Shown here in pieces: positions 54,057 through 63,277 of a stretch of 64,000 nt of DNA. This DNA is from Rhizocola hellebori. Its GTDB lineage: Bacteria; Actinomycetota; Actinomycetes; Mycobacteriales; Micromonosporaceae. The stretch spans positions 1 through 64,000 of the forward strand of contig NZ_BONY01000049.1 in the NCBI RefSeq assembly GCF_016862955.1, written 5' to 3'. The notes under the pieces were generated by a model. That model ran no database searches, was not told where the DNA came from, and worked only from the letters and a program-made list of their open reading frames with translations. Numbering within the stretch: the stretch's first letter is position 1; every line of letters starts with the position of its first letter. The position numbers were made by a program, and so were the translations under genes.

Positions 54057-55259
54057 ATGGCTCGCCCGGTCCCGTTGTTGTTGCTTGAGTCCGCCACCGC
54101 TCTGTCGGGCATCGGCAACGGTGTCGTCATTGTCGCGCTGCCGTGGCTGATCCTTGAGCGCACAGGCAACGCCGCCATCGCCGGGCTCATCGCGGCTTGC
54201 ACGGCCGTGCCGCTGCTGGCGGCCAGCGTCTTCGCCGGAACCCTGGTCGACATGGTGGGCCGGCGGCGCATCGCGGTGCTGTCCGATGTTCTTTCCGCGC
54301 TTGCCGTTCTCGCCATCCCGGTGGCCGATCTGACGGTCGGGCTGAGCGTGGGGCTGCTGCTGGGTCTCGCGGTCATCGGCGCCATGTTCGACCCGGCCGG
54401 ACTCACCGCGCGCGAAACCATGCTTCCCGCGGCGGCTCAAGCCGCGCGATGGCCGATCGATCGCGTCAACAGCGTGCACGAATCGGTGTGGGGCTTGGCC
54501 TATCTGATCGGGCCGGGGCTCGGCGGCGTCCTCATCGCCCGCGTCGGCGCCGTGCACACGCTGTGGGTCACCGGGGTCTGCTTTCTGCTCAGCGCGCTTC
54601 TGGTCCGGTTCATCGCCATGGCCGGCGTTGGCCACCCGCCCTCCCGGCCGGCCAACGTGCGGCAGGCGGTGCTGGAGGGACTGCGTTTCGTCTGGCGCGA
54701 CCGGCTGCTGCGTACCCTCGGCCTGCTCATGATCGCATTGATCGTGCTCTACCTGCCCATCGAGGGCGTCGTGCTGCCGGTGTACTTCCAATCGATCGCG
54801 GCTCCGCAGCGGCTCGGCGCGACCGTGATGGCGATGAGCGCCGGCGGCATCGCGGGCAGTCTCTTGTTCGGCGTTTTTGTTTCTCGGGTACCACGCAGAG
54901 CCACCTTCATCGGCGGCGTAGTCCTATCCGGACTGGCTCTGCTCGGCATGTCCTTCCTGCCACCCTTCCCCCTGCTGCTGGCGTTCGCCGCGCTCAGCGG
55001 CCTGGCCTACGGCCCGGTCAATCCGCTGGCCAACTACGCGATGCAGCAGCGCAGCCCGGAGCGGCTGCGCGGCCGTGTGGTCGGCCTGATGAGCTCGTCG
55101 GCCTACGCCGCAGGCCCGGCCGGCTTCCTGCTGGCCGGGCCTTTGGTGCAGGGGATCGGCGTCAAACCGGCCTTCGTCATGCTGGCAGCGGCTTTCCTCG
55201 CGATCGCCCTGCTCACCACGGCTCTGCCCGTGCTGCGCGAGCTCGACCGTCCCGCCTAG
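54057..55259 (+). CDS. Major facilitator superfamily transporter
   Basis: This is a 400-residue protein with about twelve helices. The loop 2-3 motif is GTLVDMVGRRRIAVLSD and helix 5 region is IGPGLGGVLIARVG, as in the enterobactin exporter/macrolide efflux (MFS_3) group. The ATG at 54057 is chosen; TTG 54048 is possible. It is divergent from the small Cys-rich pair across 133 bp. Substrate unknown. Confidence 0.9.
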   Translation: MARPVPLLLLESATALSGIGNGVVIVALPWLILERTGNAAIAGLIAACTAVPLLAASVFAGTLVDMVGRRRIAVLSDVLSALAVLAIPVADLTVGLSVGLLLGLAVIGAMFDPAGLTARETMLPAAAQAARWPIDRVNSVHESVWGLAYLIGPGLGGVLIARVGAVHTLWVTGVCFLLSALLVRFIAMAGVGHPPSRPANVRQAVLEGLRFVWRDRLLRTLGLLMIALIVLYLPIEGVVLPVYFQSIAAPQRLGATVMAMSAGGIAGSLLFGVFVSRVPRRATFIGGVVLSGLALLGMSFLPPFPLLLAFAALSGLAYGPVNPLANYAMQQRSPERLRGRVVGLMSSSAYAAGPAGFLLAGPLVQGIGVKPAFVMLAAAFLAIALLTTALPVLRELDRPA

Positions 55260-55261
55260 CT

Positions 55262-56671
55262 TCAGACCTTGGTGATGCGCACAGCGTCGGCGATCACCAG
55301 GCCTGTGCCGTTGGTCCAGCGGCTCACCGCCACCTTGTTCTCGTCCCCGGCGGTCAGCGTGAAGGTGCCGAGCGTGCGCCATCCGCCACCGTTGAATCGC
55401 TGATCCACGTTAACGCTCTGATTTCCGGTGGACGTGACGATCACATAGGGCGCCTTGGTGCTGTAGCCGGGCAGCGCCGGCCACCAGGCGTCGACGCGGT
55501 AGGTGCCGGTCTGCGGGATCGCGAACCTGTACCAGGCGGCGTCACTGGCCGAAACCGGTGAGGCGAAACGATAGTCCGCGCCGTAGCGCTGGGCCGAGTA
55601 GGACGACACGCCCCAGTTGGCGCTCGCGGTGAACCGCTCATCGGTGTTGTCCACGATCTGCGACCAGGCGGTCGGCGGATTGTCCGGGTCACCCGATGGC
55701 GGGGTCAGCGGGGTGCCCAGGGCGTAGGGCCGGCCGAAATTCGGTGTGCCATCGGCGTTCCAGCCGATTTTCTGGGCGCGCGTGGTGCGGCCCTCGTACG
55801 TGTAGGCCGAGCTGGTTTTGCCGTGATAGACGATCCAGTCCTCGCTGCCGTCCGGCGACTTGAAGAACCCGTTGTGCCCCGGCCCGAAAACCCCGGCCGC
55901 GTCGTTGCGCCAGAACACCGGACCCGAGTGCTGCAGCCAGTTGCCCGGCACCAGCGGGTCGGCGCCGTTGGCGATGGACTTCATCCATAGCTGATAGTCG
56001 GGCTTGCCGGTGTCACAGGTCGAGTACACCAGGAACAGCCTTGCGGCGCTGTGCAGCCCGACCGGGCCTTCACGCACCTCCGTGCAGCCGCCGCTGGCCG
56101 GTAACGCCACCCGGCCACCCACCACCGACCATGGCGTGTCCATGCGCTGCAGGTAGAGCTGCGCGGGGCCGCCCATGCCGCGACCCGGGCCGGTCCAGGC
56201 GAAGTACATCTGGCCGTTGTGGACGAAGGGTTCGCCGTCGATGGCGTACTCGCCGTGGTCGGCGATGCGCGCCTTGAAATGGTACGGCCCAAGGGGATCG
56301 TCCCCCTCCGACTCGATCACATAGTTGCGGTGATTGGCGTCGACACCGTTGCTGGCCGTGTAGTAGAGATACCAGCGCTGGCCGAAGCGGTACAGGGCCG
56401 GTGCCCACATCTGCTGGTTGCGGCTCGCATCGCCGTCGCGCCATACCGTGTTCTCGGGCGCGGAGGCGAGTCCGGCCAATGTGGACGATCGCCAGATCCC
56501 TATCCGGTCACCGAGCGTCGTGGCCAGATAGTAGTTTCCATTGGCGTGGGTCAGCGTGGGATCGGCGCTGAAGTTGAGCGGATTGGTGAACGACCCGGCC
56601 GCGCTCGCCGCAGCGGTCGGCATCAGCGCGAGCAGCAGCGCGGTCGTGAGGAGCCAAGCTAGCCGTTTCAT
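55262..56671 (-). CDS. Secreted glycoside hydrolase family 43 protein with golvesin-like C-terminal domain
   Basis: This 469-residue protein starts at ATG 56671, with a signal peptide ending near ...AAASAAGS. The five-bladed propeller GH43 core shows the catalytic Asp in FSADPTLTHANGNYYLATT, MWAPALYRFG, the pKa-modulating Asp in YAIDGEPF and the acid Glu in EVREGPVG. A C-terminal domain (about 345-469, WSQIVDNTDERFTASANWGVS..ADAVRI) matches the golvesin-type carbohydrate-binding module. It probably removes arabinose or xylose side chains. It lies 32 nt downstream of the P1 peptidase stop. Confidence 0.9.
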   Translation of the reverse strand: MKRLAWLLTTALLLALMPTAAASAAGSFTNPLNFSADPTLTHANGNYYLATTLGDRIGIWRSSTLAGLASAPENTVWRDGDASRNQQMWAPALYRFGQRWYLYYTASNGVDANHRNYVIESEGDDPLGPYHFKARIADHGEYAIDGEPFVHNGQMYFAWTGPGRGMGGPAQLYLQRMDTPWSVVGGRVALPASGGCTEVREGPVGLHSAARLFLVYSTCDTGKPDYQLWMKSIANGADPLVPGNWLQHSGPVFWRNDAAGVFGPGHNGFFKSPDGSEDWIVYHGKTSSAYTYEGRTTRAQKIGWNADGTPNFGRPYALGTPLTPPSGDPDNPPTAWSQIVDNTDERFTASANWGVSSYSAQRYGADYRFASPVSASDAAWYRFAIPQTGTYRVDAWWPALPGYSTKAPYVIVTSTGNQSVNVDQRFNGGGWRTLGTFTLTAGDENKVAVSRWTNGTGLVIADAVRITKV

Positions 56672-56703
56672 CGCCCCAGGATGCATTTACAGATCGGCAT
56701 GCG

Positions 56704-57762
56704 TCAGACGATTTCGGTCCTGGCCGAAATGCGGCCACGCTCGGCCAGCCGCCTCACCAACGCGTCATGGGGCACCGCGGGCACGACCCGGCCGTGAATT
56801 CCGGTGGTCGTCCCGGCCGCGACCAAACTGTTGAGCAACGCCTCCTCGGTGGCATCCTGCACCGCGCCGAAAACCGGGTCGATCCCCTTGCCGGGCAGGC
56901 TCACCGGAGCCGAAGCTGCTGTGCTGAAAGCGATCGCGTAGTCACCGCTGCCATTGCTGTACGACGCGCCGACCCGCGCCATCGCGAAAATAGCCCGGCG
57001 CGCCACCCGGCCCAGCTGCCGGGAGTCCAGCGGCGCGTCGGTGGCCACCACGATCATGCACGAGTTGCCCGGCGGCTCCACGGGCTGCGCGGGCCCGATC
57101 AGCTCGGTCACCGGCATCTGCACCCCCAGCACGGTAAGCACCCCGCCGAAGTTCGCCTGCACCAGCACACCGACCGTCACCGGGACACCGCCCAGGTCGG
57201 CGAGGCGCGAGGAGGTGCCGATGCCCGCTTTGTAGCCGAGCGCGATCGTCCCGGCGCCGGCCCCCACACAGCCCTGTGCCACCGGCCCATCGGCCGCACC
57301 GGTCAGCGCCGCCAGCACGTGCCGCTCGGTCACCGGACGTCGCCGGATGTCGGACAGGTAACCATCGTTGGTCTCGCCGACCACCGGGTTGAACGATAGC
57401 CCCTCCGGCTGGCCGGCCATCAGATGGGTGAGCACAGCGTCCGCGGCCCGGAACACCGACAGGGTGCCGGTCAGCACAATCGGTGTCTCCAGCACGCCCA
57501 GCTCGGCGACCTGGGTCGACCCGACCAGCTTGCCGTAGCCGTTGCCGATGTCCACCGCTGCGGGCAGACTCCCCCTGGTCGCCAGCTGGGACGGCACCAC
57601 CGCGGTGACCCCGGTGTGCAGGTCGGCGCCATCGTCGATGGTGGTGTGCCCGACCAGGACGCCATCCACATCGGTGATCGCGTTGTGCCGGCCCGTGGGC
57701 ACAGCGCCTACAACGATGCCTAGATCACGGGCGCAGCGCGGCAAGTTTCTCATCAAGCCCAT
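56704..57762 (-). CDS. P1 family peptidase (DmpA-like beta-aminopeptidase)
   Basis: This is a 352-residue protein from ATG 57762 (ATG 57753 also possible). N-terminal nucleophile hydrolase of the DmpA/BapA group: an ITDVDGVLVGHTTI opening, NPVVGETNDG, and the autocleavage/nucleophile Ser234 in PGNSCMIVVATDAPL. It should self-cleave before Ser234 into two chains and release N-terminal residues, including D- or beta-amino acids. There is no signal peptide. It is upstream of the GH43 gene, same strand, and divergent from the LacI gene. Confidence 0.9.
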   Translation of the reverse strand: MGLMRNLPRCARDLGIVVGAVPTGRHNAITDVDGVLVGHTTIDDGADLHTGVTAVVPSQLATRGSLPAAVDIGNGYGKLVGSTQVAELGVLETPIVLTGTLSVFRAADAVLTHLMAGQPEGLSFNPVVGETNDGYLSDIRRRPVTERHVLAALTGAADGPVAQGCVGAGAGTIALGYKAGIGTSSRLADLGGVPVTVGVLVQANFGGVLTVLGVQMPVTELIGPAQPVEPPGNSCMIVVATDAPLDSRQLGRVARRAIFAMARVGASYSNGSGDYAIAFSTAASAPVSLPGKGIDPVFGAVQDATEEALLNSLVAAGTTTGIHGRVVPAVPHDALVRRLAERGRISARTEIV

Positions 57763-57859
57763 CGTGCCATTCCGCGATCCGGCAGCTCGTGAGGGGCGTC
57801 GGCCTGGCCGAACCGTCGATCCACTTTGGACACTCCGGCCCGGTGCCATACTTTCTGGC

Positions 57860-58894
57860 ATGACCTCTGATCCGCCGCCCGGCAAACCCAGCGGGCGGCC
57901 GAGTCTGGTGCAGGTCGCCCAGCTCTCCGGCGTCTCGGTGAAGACGGCGTCCAGGGCGCTGAGCGGCGAGGGATACGTCGCCGACGAAACGCGCATGCGC
58001 GTCCAGAACGCCGCCGACCAGCTCGGCTACCGGATCAACGGGATCGCCCGCGAGCTTCGCCGGGGCGCCAAGACGTCGACCCTGGTGGGGCTGCTCAGCG
58101 GAGACCTGGCGAACCCGTTCTACTCCAGGCTGGCCAGCGGCCTGGAGAGGGAGTTGCGCCGCCACCACCTCCAGCTGATAACCGCGAGCACCGACGAGGA
58201 TCCGGCACTTGAGCGCGAGCTGATCAACACCTTGCTGGAGCGGCGGGTGCGAGGCTTGGTGGTGGCGTCGACCATGGCCGCGCACGGTTTCCTCGCCGCC
58301 GAACGCCGGCACGGCATCCCCTTCGTCTTTGTCGATCGCCCGCCGGTCGGTCTGGCCGCCGACGCCGTGCTGCTGGACAACCGCGAGGGCGCACGCCAAG
58401 CCGCCGCGCATCTGATCGCCGGCGGGCACCGGCGCATCGGCGTCATCGGCGATCTGTCCCGGTTGAGCACCCACCGCGACCGCATCACCGGATTCGCCGA
58501 GGCCATGGAGCAGGCAGGTCTCAACGATTGGGACGAATATCTGCTGGAAGACGCGCACGACACCGCCGCTGCCGTGCGCGCGGTGGGCGAGCTGCTGTCC
58601 AGAGAGCCACCGCCGACGGCCTTGTTCACGACCAACAACCGGATCACGACCGGGGCGCTGCGCGGGATGCGCGGGCACCCTTCACCACCGGCGCTCATCG
58701 GCTTCGACGAGCTGGAGCTTGGCGACGTCCTGGGCGTCACCGTGGTCACCCACGACCCGGAGGAGATGGGCCAGCAAGCCGCGCGGCTGCTGATGGCCCG
58801 CCTGAACGGCGACCGCGAGCCCCCGCACCGTGTCGTGGTGCCGGCCACCCTGCTGGTACGAGCCTCGAGCGAACACCCACCCCCACCCAACTGA
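57860..58894 (+). CDS. LacI family transcriptional regulator
   Basis: This 344-residue protein starts at ATG 57860. The LacI helix-turn-helix plus hinge is SLVQVAQLSGVSVKTASRALSGEGYVADETRMRVQNAADQLGY, and the ligand-binding periplasmic-binding-type domain has LVGLLSGDLANPFYSRLASGLE..IPFVFVDRPP..GHRRIGVIGD. It likely senses a sugar and controls the carbohydrate genes to its right (59735 onward), and perhaps the divergent P1/GH43 pair. Pro-rich C-terminus. Confidence 0.92.
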   Translation: MTSDPPPGKPSGRPSLVQVAQLSGVSVKTASRALSGEGYVADETRMRVQNAADQLGYRINGIARELRRGAKTSTLVGLLSGDLANPFYSRLASGLERELRRHHLQLITASTDEDPALERELINTLLERRVRGLVVASTMAAHGFLAAERRHGIPFVFVDRPPVGLAADAVLLDNREGARQAAAHLIAGGHRRIGVIGDLSRLSTHRDRITGFAEAMEQAGLNDWDEYLLEDAHDTAAAVRAVGELLSREPPPTALFTTNNRITTGALRGMRGHPSPPALIGFDELELGDVLGVTVVTHDPEEMGQQAARLLMARLNGDREPPHRVVVPATLLVRASSEHPPPPN

Positions 58895-58982
58895 CCGCCC
58901 ACCACTCCTGCCACCAGGCCCGCTCGCGCTGCCAAGCCGGCTGGCTTCGGGCTGGCGGGAGCGGTAGTGGGTTGTGCGCGGG

Positions 58983-59044
58983 GCCCGTCCTGGGCTGCGG
59001 CCACACCTTCTGCGGCGTCGGGTGTGGAGCTGCCCAGGACGGGC
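58983..59044 (+). terminator. Strong hairpin downstream of the LacI gene
   Basis: A perfect 13-bp outer stem (58983-58995 with 59032-59044) encloses a perfect 7-bp inner stem (59001-59007 with 59021-59027) and a 13-nt loop. It lies about 90 nt after the LacI stop and is followed by GTCTTT. Its role as a terminator is likely; the long outer stem is unusual. Confidence 0.6.
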
Positions 59045-59734
59045 GTCTTTCGGCATTGCCAGCCGCGCAAAAAAGAAATGAAAGTAAGTCATGTGTATCT
59101 ATGCCAACGTTGTCACATTCCGCGGCTCGCCCTAGGAGGCGTTCAGTGGTGCCATCCGCAGGCAAGACGCGGCGCCGGACGGCGACTCCCGGCGAACACA
59201 GCGATGCAGGCGTCGGATCCCCCGCTGCGGTCGCGCCAGCCGGAGGAGGCCGGCGCGACAACAAGATCGTTCTACTGTGGAGCCCGTGGCGGAACATGTT
59301 GGTGGATGTTTGAGTAAGCAGGGTTGCCCTTGCCCCGCGGTCCTGTCAATCCCTTGACATCCGTTCCGTAACATGCTGGCAATCTGCAAACTCCGACCTC
59401 AGGCGACCACCGAGGGTTGCTCCTGATTGGAATCCGCCCAGCGTGCATAGCCTGAGCCAGGCCTCTCGGAGATCAGCTCAGGGGCAGCAGCGAGTTTTGC
59501 TCAAGTGCTCAGATCTTTTTTGGACGAAAACAAAAGTTGTAACGTTCTTGAGGAAACTATGGACATGGATTCAGGAGTTTTCTAAAGTCTGCGTCACGAC
59601 TGTTGGTCCTTCGGCGATGCCACGTCGGCGCAAAGATCCATCTTTCCTGGTTCGGTGACGGTGGTATCGCCTGACAACGATGTCATATGTCCGGCCCTGC
59701 TGCCGTCGCCGTTCCCCTCGCTCTAGGAGAACCG
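59045..59734. promoter_or_regulatory. Long upstream region of the PA14/propeller protein gene
   Basis: This stretch of about 690 bp has no convincing gene. A TTGACA -35-like hexamer is at 59354-59359. At 59538-59546 TGTAACGTT contains the central AACGTT palindrome often seen in LacI operators, but its right half is imperfect. Positions 59508-59570 are AT-rich for this genome. Close to the gene, AGGAGAACCG is the ribosome site. Confidence 0.4.
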
Positions 59735-62700
59735 ATGGGCAGTTGGCAGCGATGGCGGCGCAGCCGTCTCGTGAAGAGAACAACCTTGGCGTCAGTGGCG
59801 ATGATGGTGGCGATCACGGTCACCACCGTTCCCACGGTCGCGCAGGCCGCTCCCCCGCCTCAGGAACCCGGTGTGACGCTTCGGGTTTACGACATGCAGG
59901 TGGCGCTGAGCCAGCTCTGCACCCTCAAGGCCGCGCAGACGCCCAATGTGGACAAGAAGATGACCACCATCAACTGGACCACAGCGGCCGACTTCGGCTT
60001 CGAGGACAACTTTATTGCCCATGTCCTGGGCTACATCAACATCAGCACGGCGGGCAGCTACACGTTCCGGCTCACCAGTGACGACGGATCGCGGCTGCTG
60101 ATCGACGACAGTCTGGTGATCAACCACGATGGCTTGCACGGCCCCACGCCGCTGGAAGGCACCATCACCCTCACCACCGGCTACCACGCGCTGCGGATCG
60201 AGCAGTTCGAGGCGGGCGGCGGGCAGCAGATCACGCTGGACTGGAGGACACCCGGATCCACCACCTTCGTGCTGGTGCCCAACTCCGTGCTGAGCACGGA
60301 TGCCGGGGTGGTCCGAGTGACCGCGCCGGGGCGCAAGGAGTGCGAAGGCACCGGGGACTCCCCCGGTGACGGGTTGCCGCTGACCAGCGTGCACCCCAAC
60401 TTCACGCTGCGCAATCTTCGCCCCAGCGGCTTCGAACCGAAGGTCACCGGCATGGACTGGCTCGCCGACGGCCGCATGGTCATCTCCACCTGGGGTGGCA
60501 GCGACCAGTCCGGCACCTCGCAGGCGGGTGAGGTCTACATCCTGACCAACACCGGCGGGGCAACGGGCACGGTGACCACCAAACGGATCGGCAGCGCCCT
60601 CAAGGAACCCATGGGGCTCAAGGTGGTTGACGGCGTGGTCTACGTGTCGGAGAAGGCGCGGCTGACCAGGCTGGTCGACACCAACGGCGACGAGGTGGCC
60701 GACCAGTACCAGACCGTGGCCACCTGGCCCTACGGCGGCAACTTCCACGAGTTCGCCTTCGGTTTGCTCTACCAGGCACCGAACTTCTACGTGAACCTGT
60801 CCGTCTCCATCAACTCCGGTGGTGCGACCACCGACCCGCAGCCGGCGGCCAACCGCGGCTCCACCATCCAAATCAACAAGGACACCGGTGCGGTCACCTG
60901 GATAGCCGGTGGGCTGCGCACTCCGCACGGCATCGGCTGGGGGCCGGAGGGCGGCATCTTCGTCACCGACAACCAGGGCGGCTGGCTCCCGTCGTCGAAA
61001 CTCCTTCACATCAAGCAAAACCGGTTCTTCAACCACTACATGAACCCACCCGGGCCGTTCGACTCCAACCCGGTGTCGCAGCCGGTGTTGTGGATGCCGC
61101 AAAACGAGATCGCCAACTCGCCGAGCACCCCGATGTACATGACCTCCGGGCTTTACTCGGGACAGTTCCTCATCGGTGACGTTACCTATGGCGGGCTGCA
61201 GCGCGGCTTCGTGGAGAAGGTCAACGGCGAGTACCAGGGCGCGCTGTTCCGGCTCACCCAGGGTCTGGAAGCCGGCATCTCCGAGGTCAACGTCGGTCCC
61301 GACGGGGCGATCTATGTCGGCGGTCTCGGCGCGGGCGGCAACTGGGGCCAGACCGGCAAGCTCATGCACGGCCTGCAGAAGCTGACCCCCAACGGGGGCA
61401 ACGCCTTTGACATGCTCGCCATGCGGGCTCTGCCCAATGGGTTCGAAATCGAGTACACGCAACCGCTTTCGGCCGCCACCGCCACCGCTTTGGCCACCAA
61501 ATATCAGGTGAAGCAGTGGCGCTATGTGCCCACCTCCGCCTACGGCGGACCGAAGGTCGACGAGCAGACCCTGTCGGTTTCCTCGGCGACGCTGTCGGCC
61601 GACGGCAAGAAGGTCACGCTGGTCATCAACGGCTTGCAGCCGGGCCGAGTGGTACACATCCGCTCGCCCAAGCCTTTCGCGTCCAGCAATGGCCAGTCCC
61701 TTTGGAGCACCGAGGTTTGGTACACGCTCAACGCCATCCCGGGTCAGCAACAGGCCACCAACCTGGCGCTGGGCAAGCCCGCCACCGCCGACAGCTCCTG
61801 CGCGGCCACCGAAGGCCCGGCCAAGGCGGTCAACGGAACGGTCACCAGCGGCAACACCGACAAGTGGTGTTCGCTGGGCGCCACCAAGTGGATGCAGGTC
61901 GATCTCGGTACCACACAGAGTGTGAACCAATTCGTGGTGAAGCATGCGGGCGCGGGTGGCGAGAACACCGCCTGGAACACGCGTGACTTCAACATTCAGG
62001 TGAGCACCAACGGCACAGCCTGGACCACCGTCGCCACGGTTACCGGCAACACGGCCAGCACCACCACCCATAACATCGCGGCAACACAGGCCAGATACGT
62101 GCGCCTGAACATCACCACGCCTGCCAGCGATGGAAATGCGGCTGCGCGCATCTACGAGTTCGAGGTCTATGGCGGCACGGTCACGCCGCCGACGGGCAAC
62201 CTCGCGGTGGGCAAACCGGCCACGGCCGACAGCTCATGCGGCGCGACCGAAGGCCCGGACAAGGCGGTCAACGGAACCACCACCGGCGGCAACGCCGACA
62301 AGTGGTGTTCGTCGGGGGCCACCAAGTGGATGCAGGTCGACCTCGGTACCAGTCAGACGGTGAGCCAATTCATCGTCAAGCATGCCGGAACCGGCGGCGA
62401 GAACACCGCCTGGAACACGCGTGACTTCAACATTCAGGTGAGCACCAACGGCACGGCCTGGACCACTGTCGCCACGGTAACGGCAAACACGGCAAGCATG
62501 ACCAGCCACACCATAACCGCCACCCAGGCGCGTTATGTACGTCTCAATATCACCACTCCGGCCAGCGACGGCAACACCGCCGCCCGGATCTACGAACTCG
62601 AAGTCTATGCCAACACCGGAAACGTCGGCAGGATAACCCTTTTCGACGGCGCTAGCATGAACAACTTCACCGGCAGCGGCGGCGCTGCCGTGACCTGGCC

Positions 62701-63208
62701 GCTGGGCAACGGCGGGGTGGAGGTGCTAGGTGGCGACATCCGCAGCAAGCTCGCCTTCGGCGACTTCAAGCTGCACATCGAGTTCTGGCTACCGAACCTG
62801 CCGCCGAACGTGACCGGGCAGGCGCGTGCCAACAGCGGCATCTATTTGCAGGACCGCTACGAGCTTCAGGTGCTGGATTCGTGGGGCGACACCACGCTCG
62901 CCAACGACGAATGCGGCTCCATCTATCAGAAGCTCACCCCGTCGCAGAACGCCGCGAGAGCACCAGAAACGTGGCAGACCTACGACGTCACCTTCCGCGC
63001 GGCCCGCTTCAACGGCACGACCAAGACCGAGAACGCTCGCGTCACGGTCGTCTGGAACGGCGTGACCGTGCACAACAACGCGCAGATCGACGGCCCCACC
63101 GGAAACGGGGCGGCCGAAGGCGCTGCGGCGGGCCCGATCCGCTTGCAGGACCACGGCGACGCCGGCGCCAACCTGTTCTACCGCAACATCTGGGTCGAAC
63201 CGGTTTAA
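59735..63208 (+). CDS. Secreted multidomain protein: PA14, sorbosone-dehydrogenase-like propeller, two F5/8 C domains, DUF1080
   Basis: This is a 1157-residue protein. ATG 59735 is chosen because AGGAGAACCG precedes it; ATG 59687 lacks a site. Signal peptide ends near ...TVAQAAPPP. Domains in order: PA14 (about 45-165, SAGSYTFRLTSDDGSRLLIDD), a glucose/sorbosone-dehydrogenase-type propeller (about 180-560, GMDWLADGRMVISTWGG, GLRTPHGIGWGPEGGIFVTDN), an Ig-like linker, two near-identical discoidin domains (about 674-812 and 822-960), and a C-terminal 3-keto-disaccharide hydrolase domain (DUF1080, ANSGIYLQDRYELQVLDSWG). It probably binds and oxidises or cleaves a polysaccharide outside the cell. 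Upstream of GH76. Confidence 0.85.
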   Translation: MGSWQRWRRSRLVKRTTLASVAMMVAITVTTVPTVAQAAPPPQEPGVTLRVYDMQVALSQLCTLKAAQTPNVDKKMTTINWTTAADFGFEDNFIAHVLGYINISTAGSYTFRLTSDDGSRLLIDDSLVINHDGLHGPTPLEGTITLTTGYHALRIEQFEAGGGQQITLDWRTPGSTTFVLVPNSVLSTDAGVVRVTAPGRKECEGTGDSPGDGLPLTSVHPNFTLRNLRPSGFEPKVTGMDWLADGRMVISTWGGSDQSGTSQAGEVYILTNTGGATGTVTTKRIGSALKEPMGLKVVDGVVYVSEKARLTRLVDTNGDEVADQYQTVATWPYGGNFHEFAFGLLYQAPNFYVNLSVSINSGGATTDPQPAANRGSTIQINKDTGAVTWIAGGLRTPHGIGWGPEGGIFVTDNQGGWLPSSKLLHIKQNRFFNHYMNPPGPFDSNPVSQPVLWMPQNEIANSPSTPMYMTSGLYSGQFLIGDVTYGGLQRGFVEKVNGEYQGALFRLTQGLEAGISEVNVGPDGAIYVGGLGAGGNWGQTGKLMHGLQKLTPNGGNAFDMLAMRALPNGFEIEYTQPLSAATATALATKYQVKQWRYVPTSAYGGPKVDEQTLSVSSATLSADGKKVTLVINGLQPGRVVHIRSPKPFASSNGQSLWSTEVWYTLNAIPGQQQATNLALGKPATADSSCAATEGPAKAVNGTVTSGNTDKWCSLGATKWMQVDLGTTQSVNQFVVKHAGAGGENTAWNTRDFNIQVSTNGTAWTTVATVTGNTASTTTHNIAATQARYVRLNITTPASDGNAAARIYEFEVYGGTVTPPTGNLAVGKPATADSSCGATEGPDKAVNGTTTGGNADKWCSSGATKWMQVDLGTSQTVSQFIVKHAGTGGENTAWNTRDFNIQVSTNGTAWTTVATVTANTASMTSHTITATQARYVRLNITTPASDGNTAARIYELEVYANTGNVGRITLFDGASMNNFTGSGGAAVTWPLGNGGVEVLGGDIRSKLAFGDFKLHIEFWLPNLPPNVTGQARANSGIYLQDRYELQVLDSWGDTTLANDECGSIYQKLTPSQNAARAPETWQTYDVTFRAARFNGTTKTENARVTVVWNGVTVHNNAQIDGPTGNGAAEGAAAGPIRLQDHGDAGANLFYRNIWVEPV
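61961..62040 (+). repeat. Direct repeat copy 1 (80 bp) within the discoidin domains
   Basis: This 80-bp stretch recurs 438 bp downstream (62399-62478) with 78 of 80 bases identical. The spacing equals one 146-codon discoidin module, so it marks a tandem duplication. Confidence 0.9.
62399..62478 (+). repeat. Direct repeat copy 2 (80 bp) within the discoidin domains
   Basis: Second copy of the 80-bp repeat at 61961. Only two silent-type differences (A/G and C/T) are present here, while flanking parts of the modules have diverged more. This suggests recent duplication or gene conversion. Confidence 0.9.
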
Positions 63209-63224
63209 CCAGCTCCACCTGTCG

Positions 63225-63253
63225 CGGGCCGGTGGTCCAAACCCACCGGCCCG
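63225..63253 (+). terminator. Hairpin between the DUF1080 protein and GH76 genes
   Basis: A perfect 11-bp stem, 63225-63235 with 63243-63253, has a 7-nt loop. It sits in the 69-nt gap, 25 nt before the GH76 start. There is no long T tract, so it may partially terminate or stabilise the upstream mRNA. Confidence 0.55.
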
Positions 63254-63277
63254 TTCCCAGTCTTGGAGGACTGAATA

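Noticed and set aside
59102-59313. Open frame of about 70 residues ending WSPWRNMLVDV, considered as a small peptide gene
   Set aside because: No ribosome site, Arg/Pro-rich low-quality composition and no codon-position bias; it lies in the leader region.
59792-62071. 759-residue minus-strand frame opposite the PA14/propeller gene
   Set aside because: Gly/Val/Asp-rich shadow typical of high-GC genes; no ribosome site or domain.
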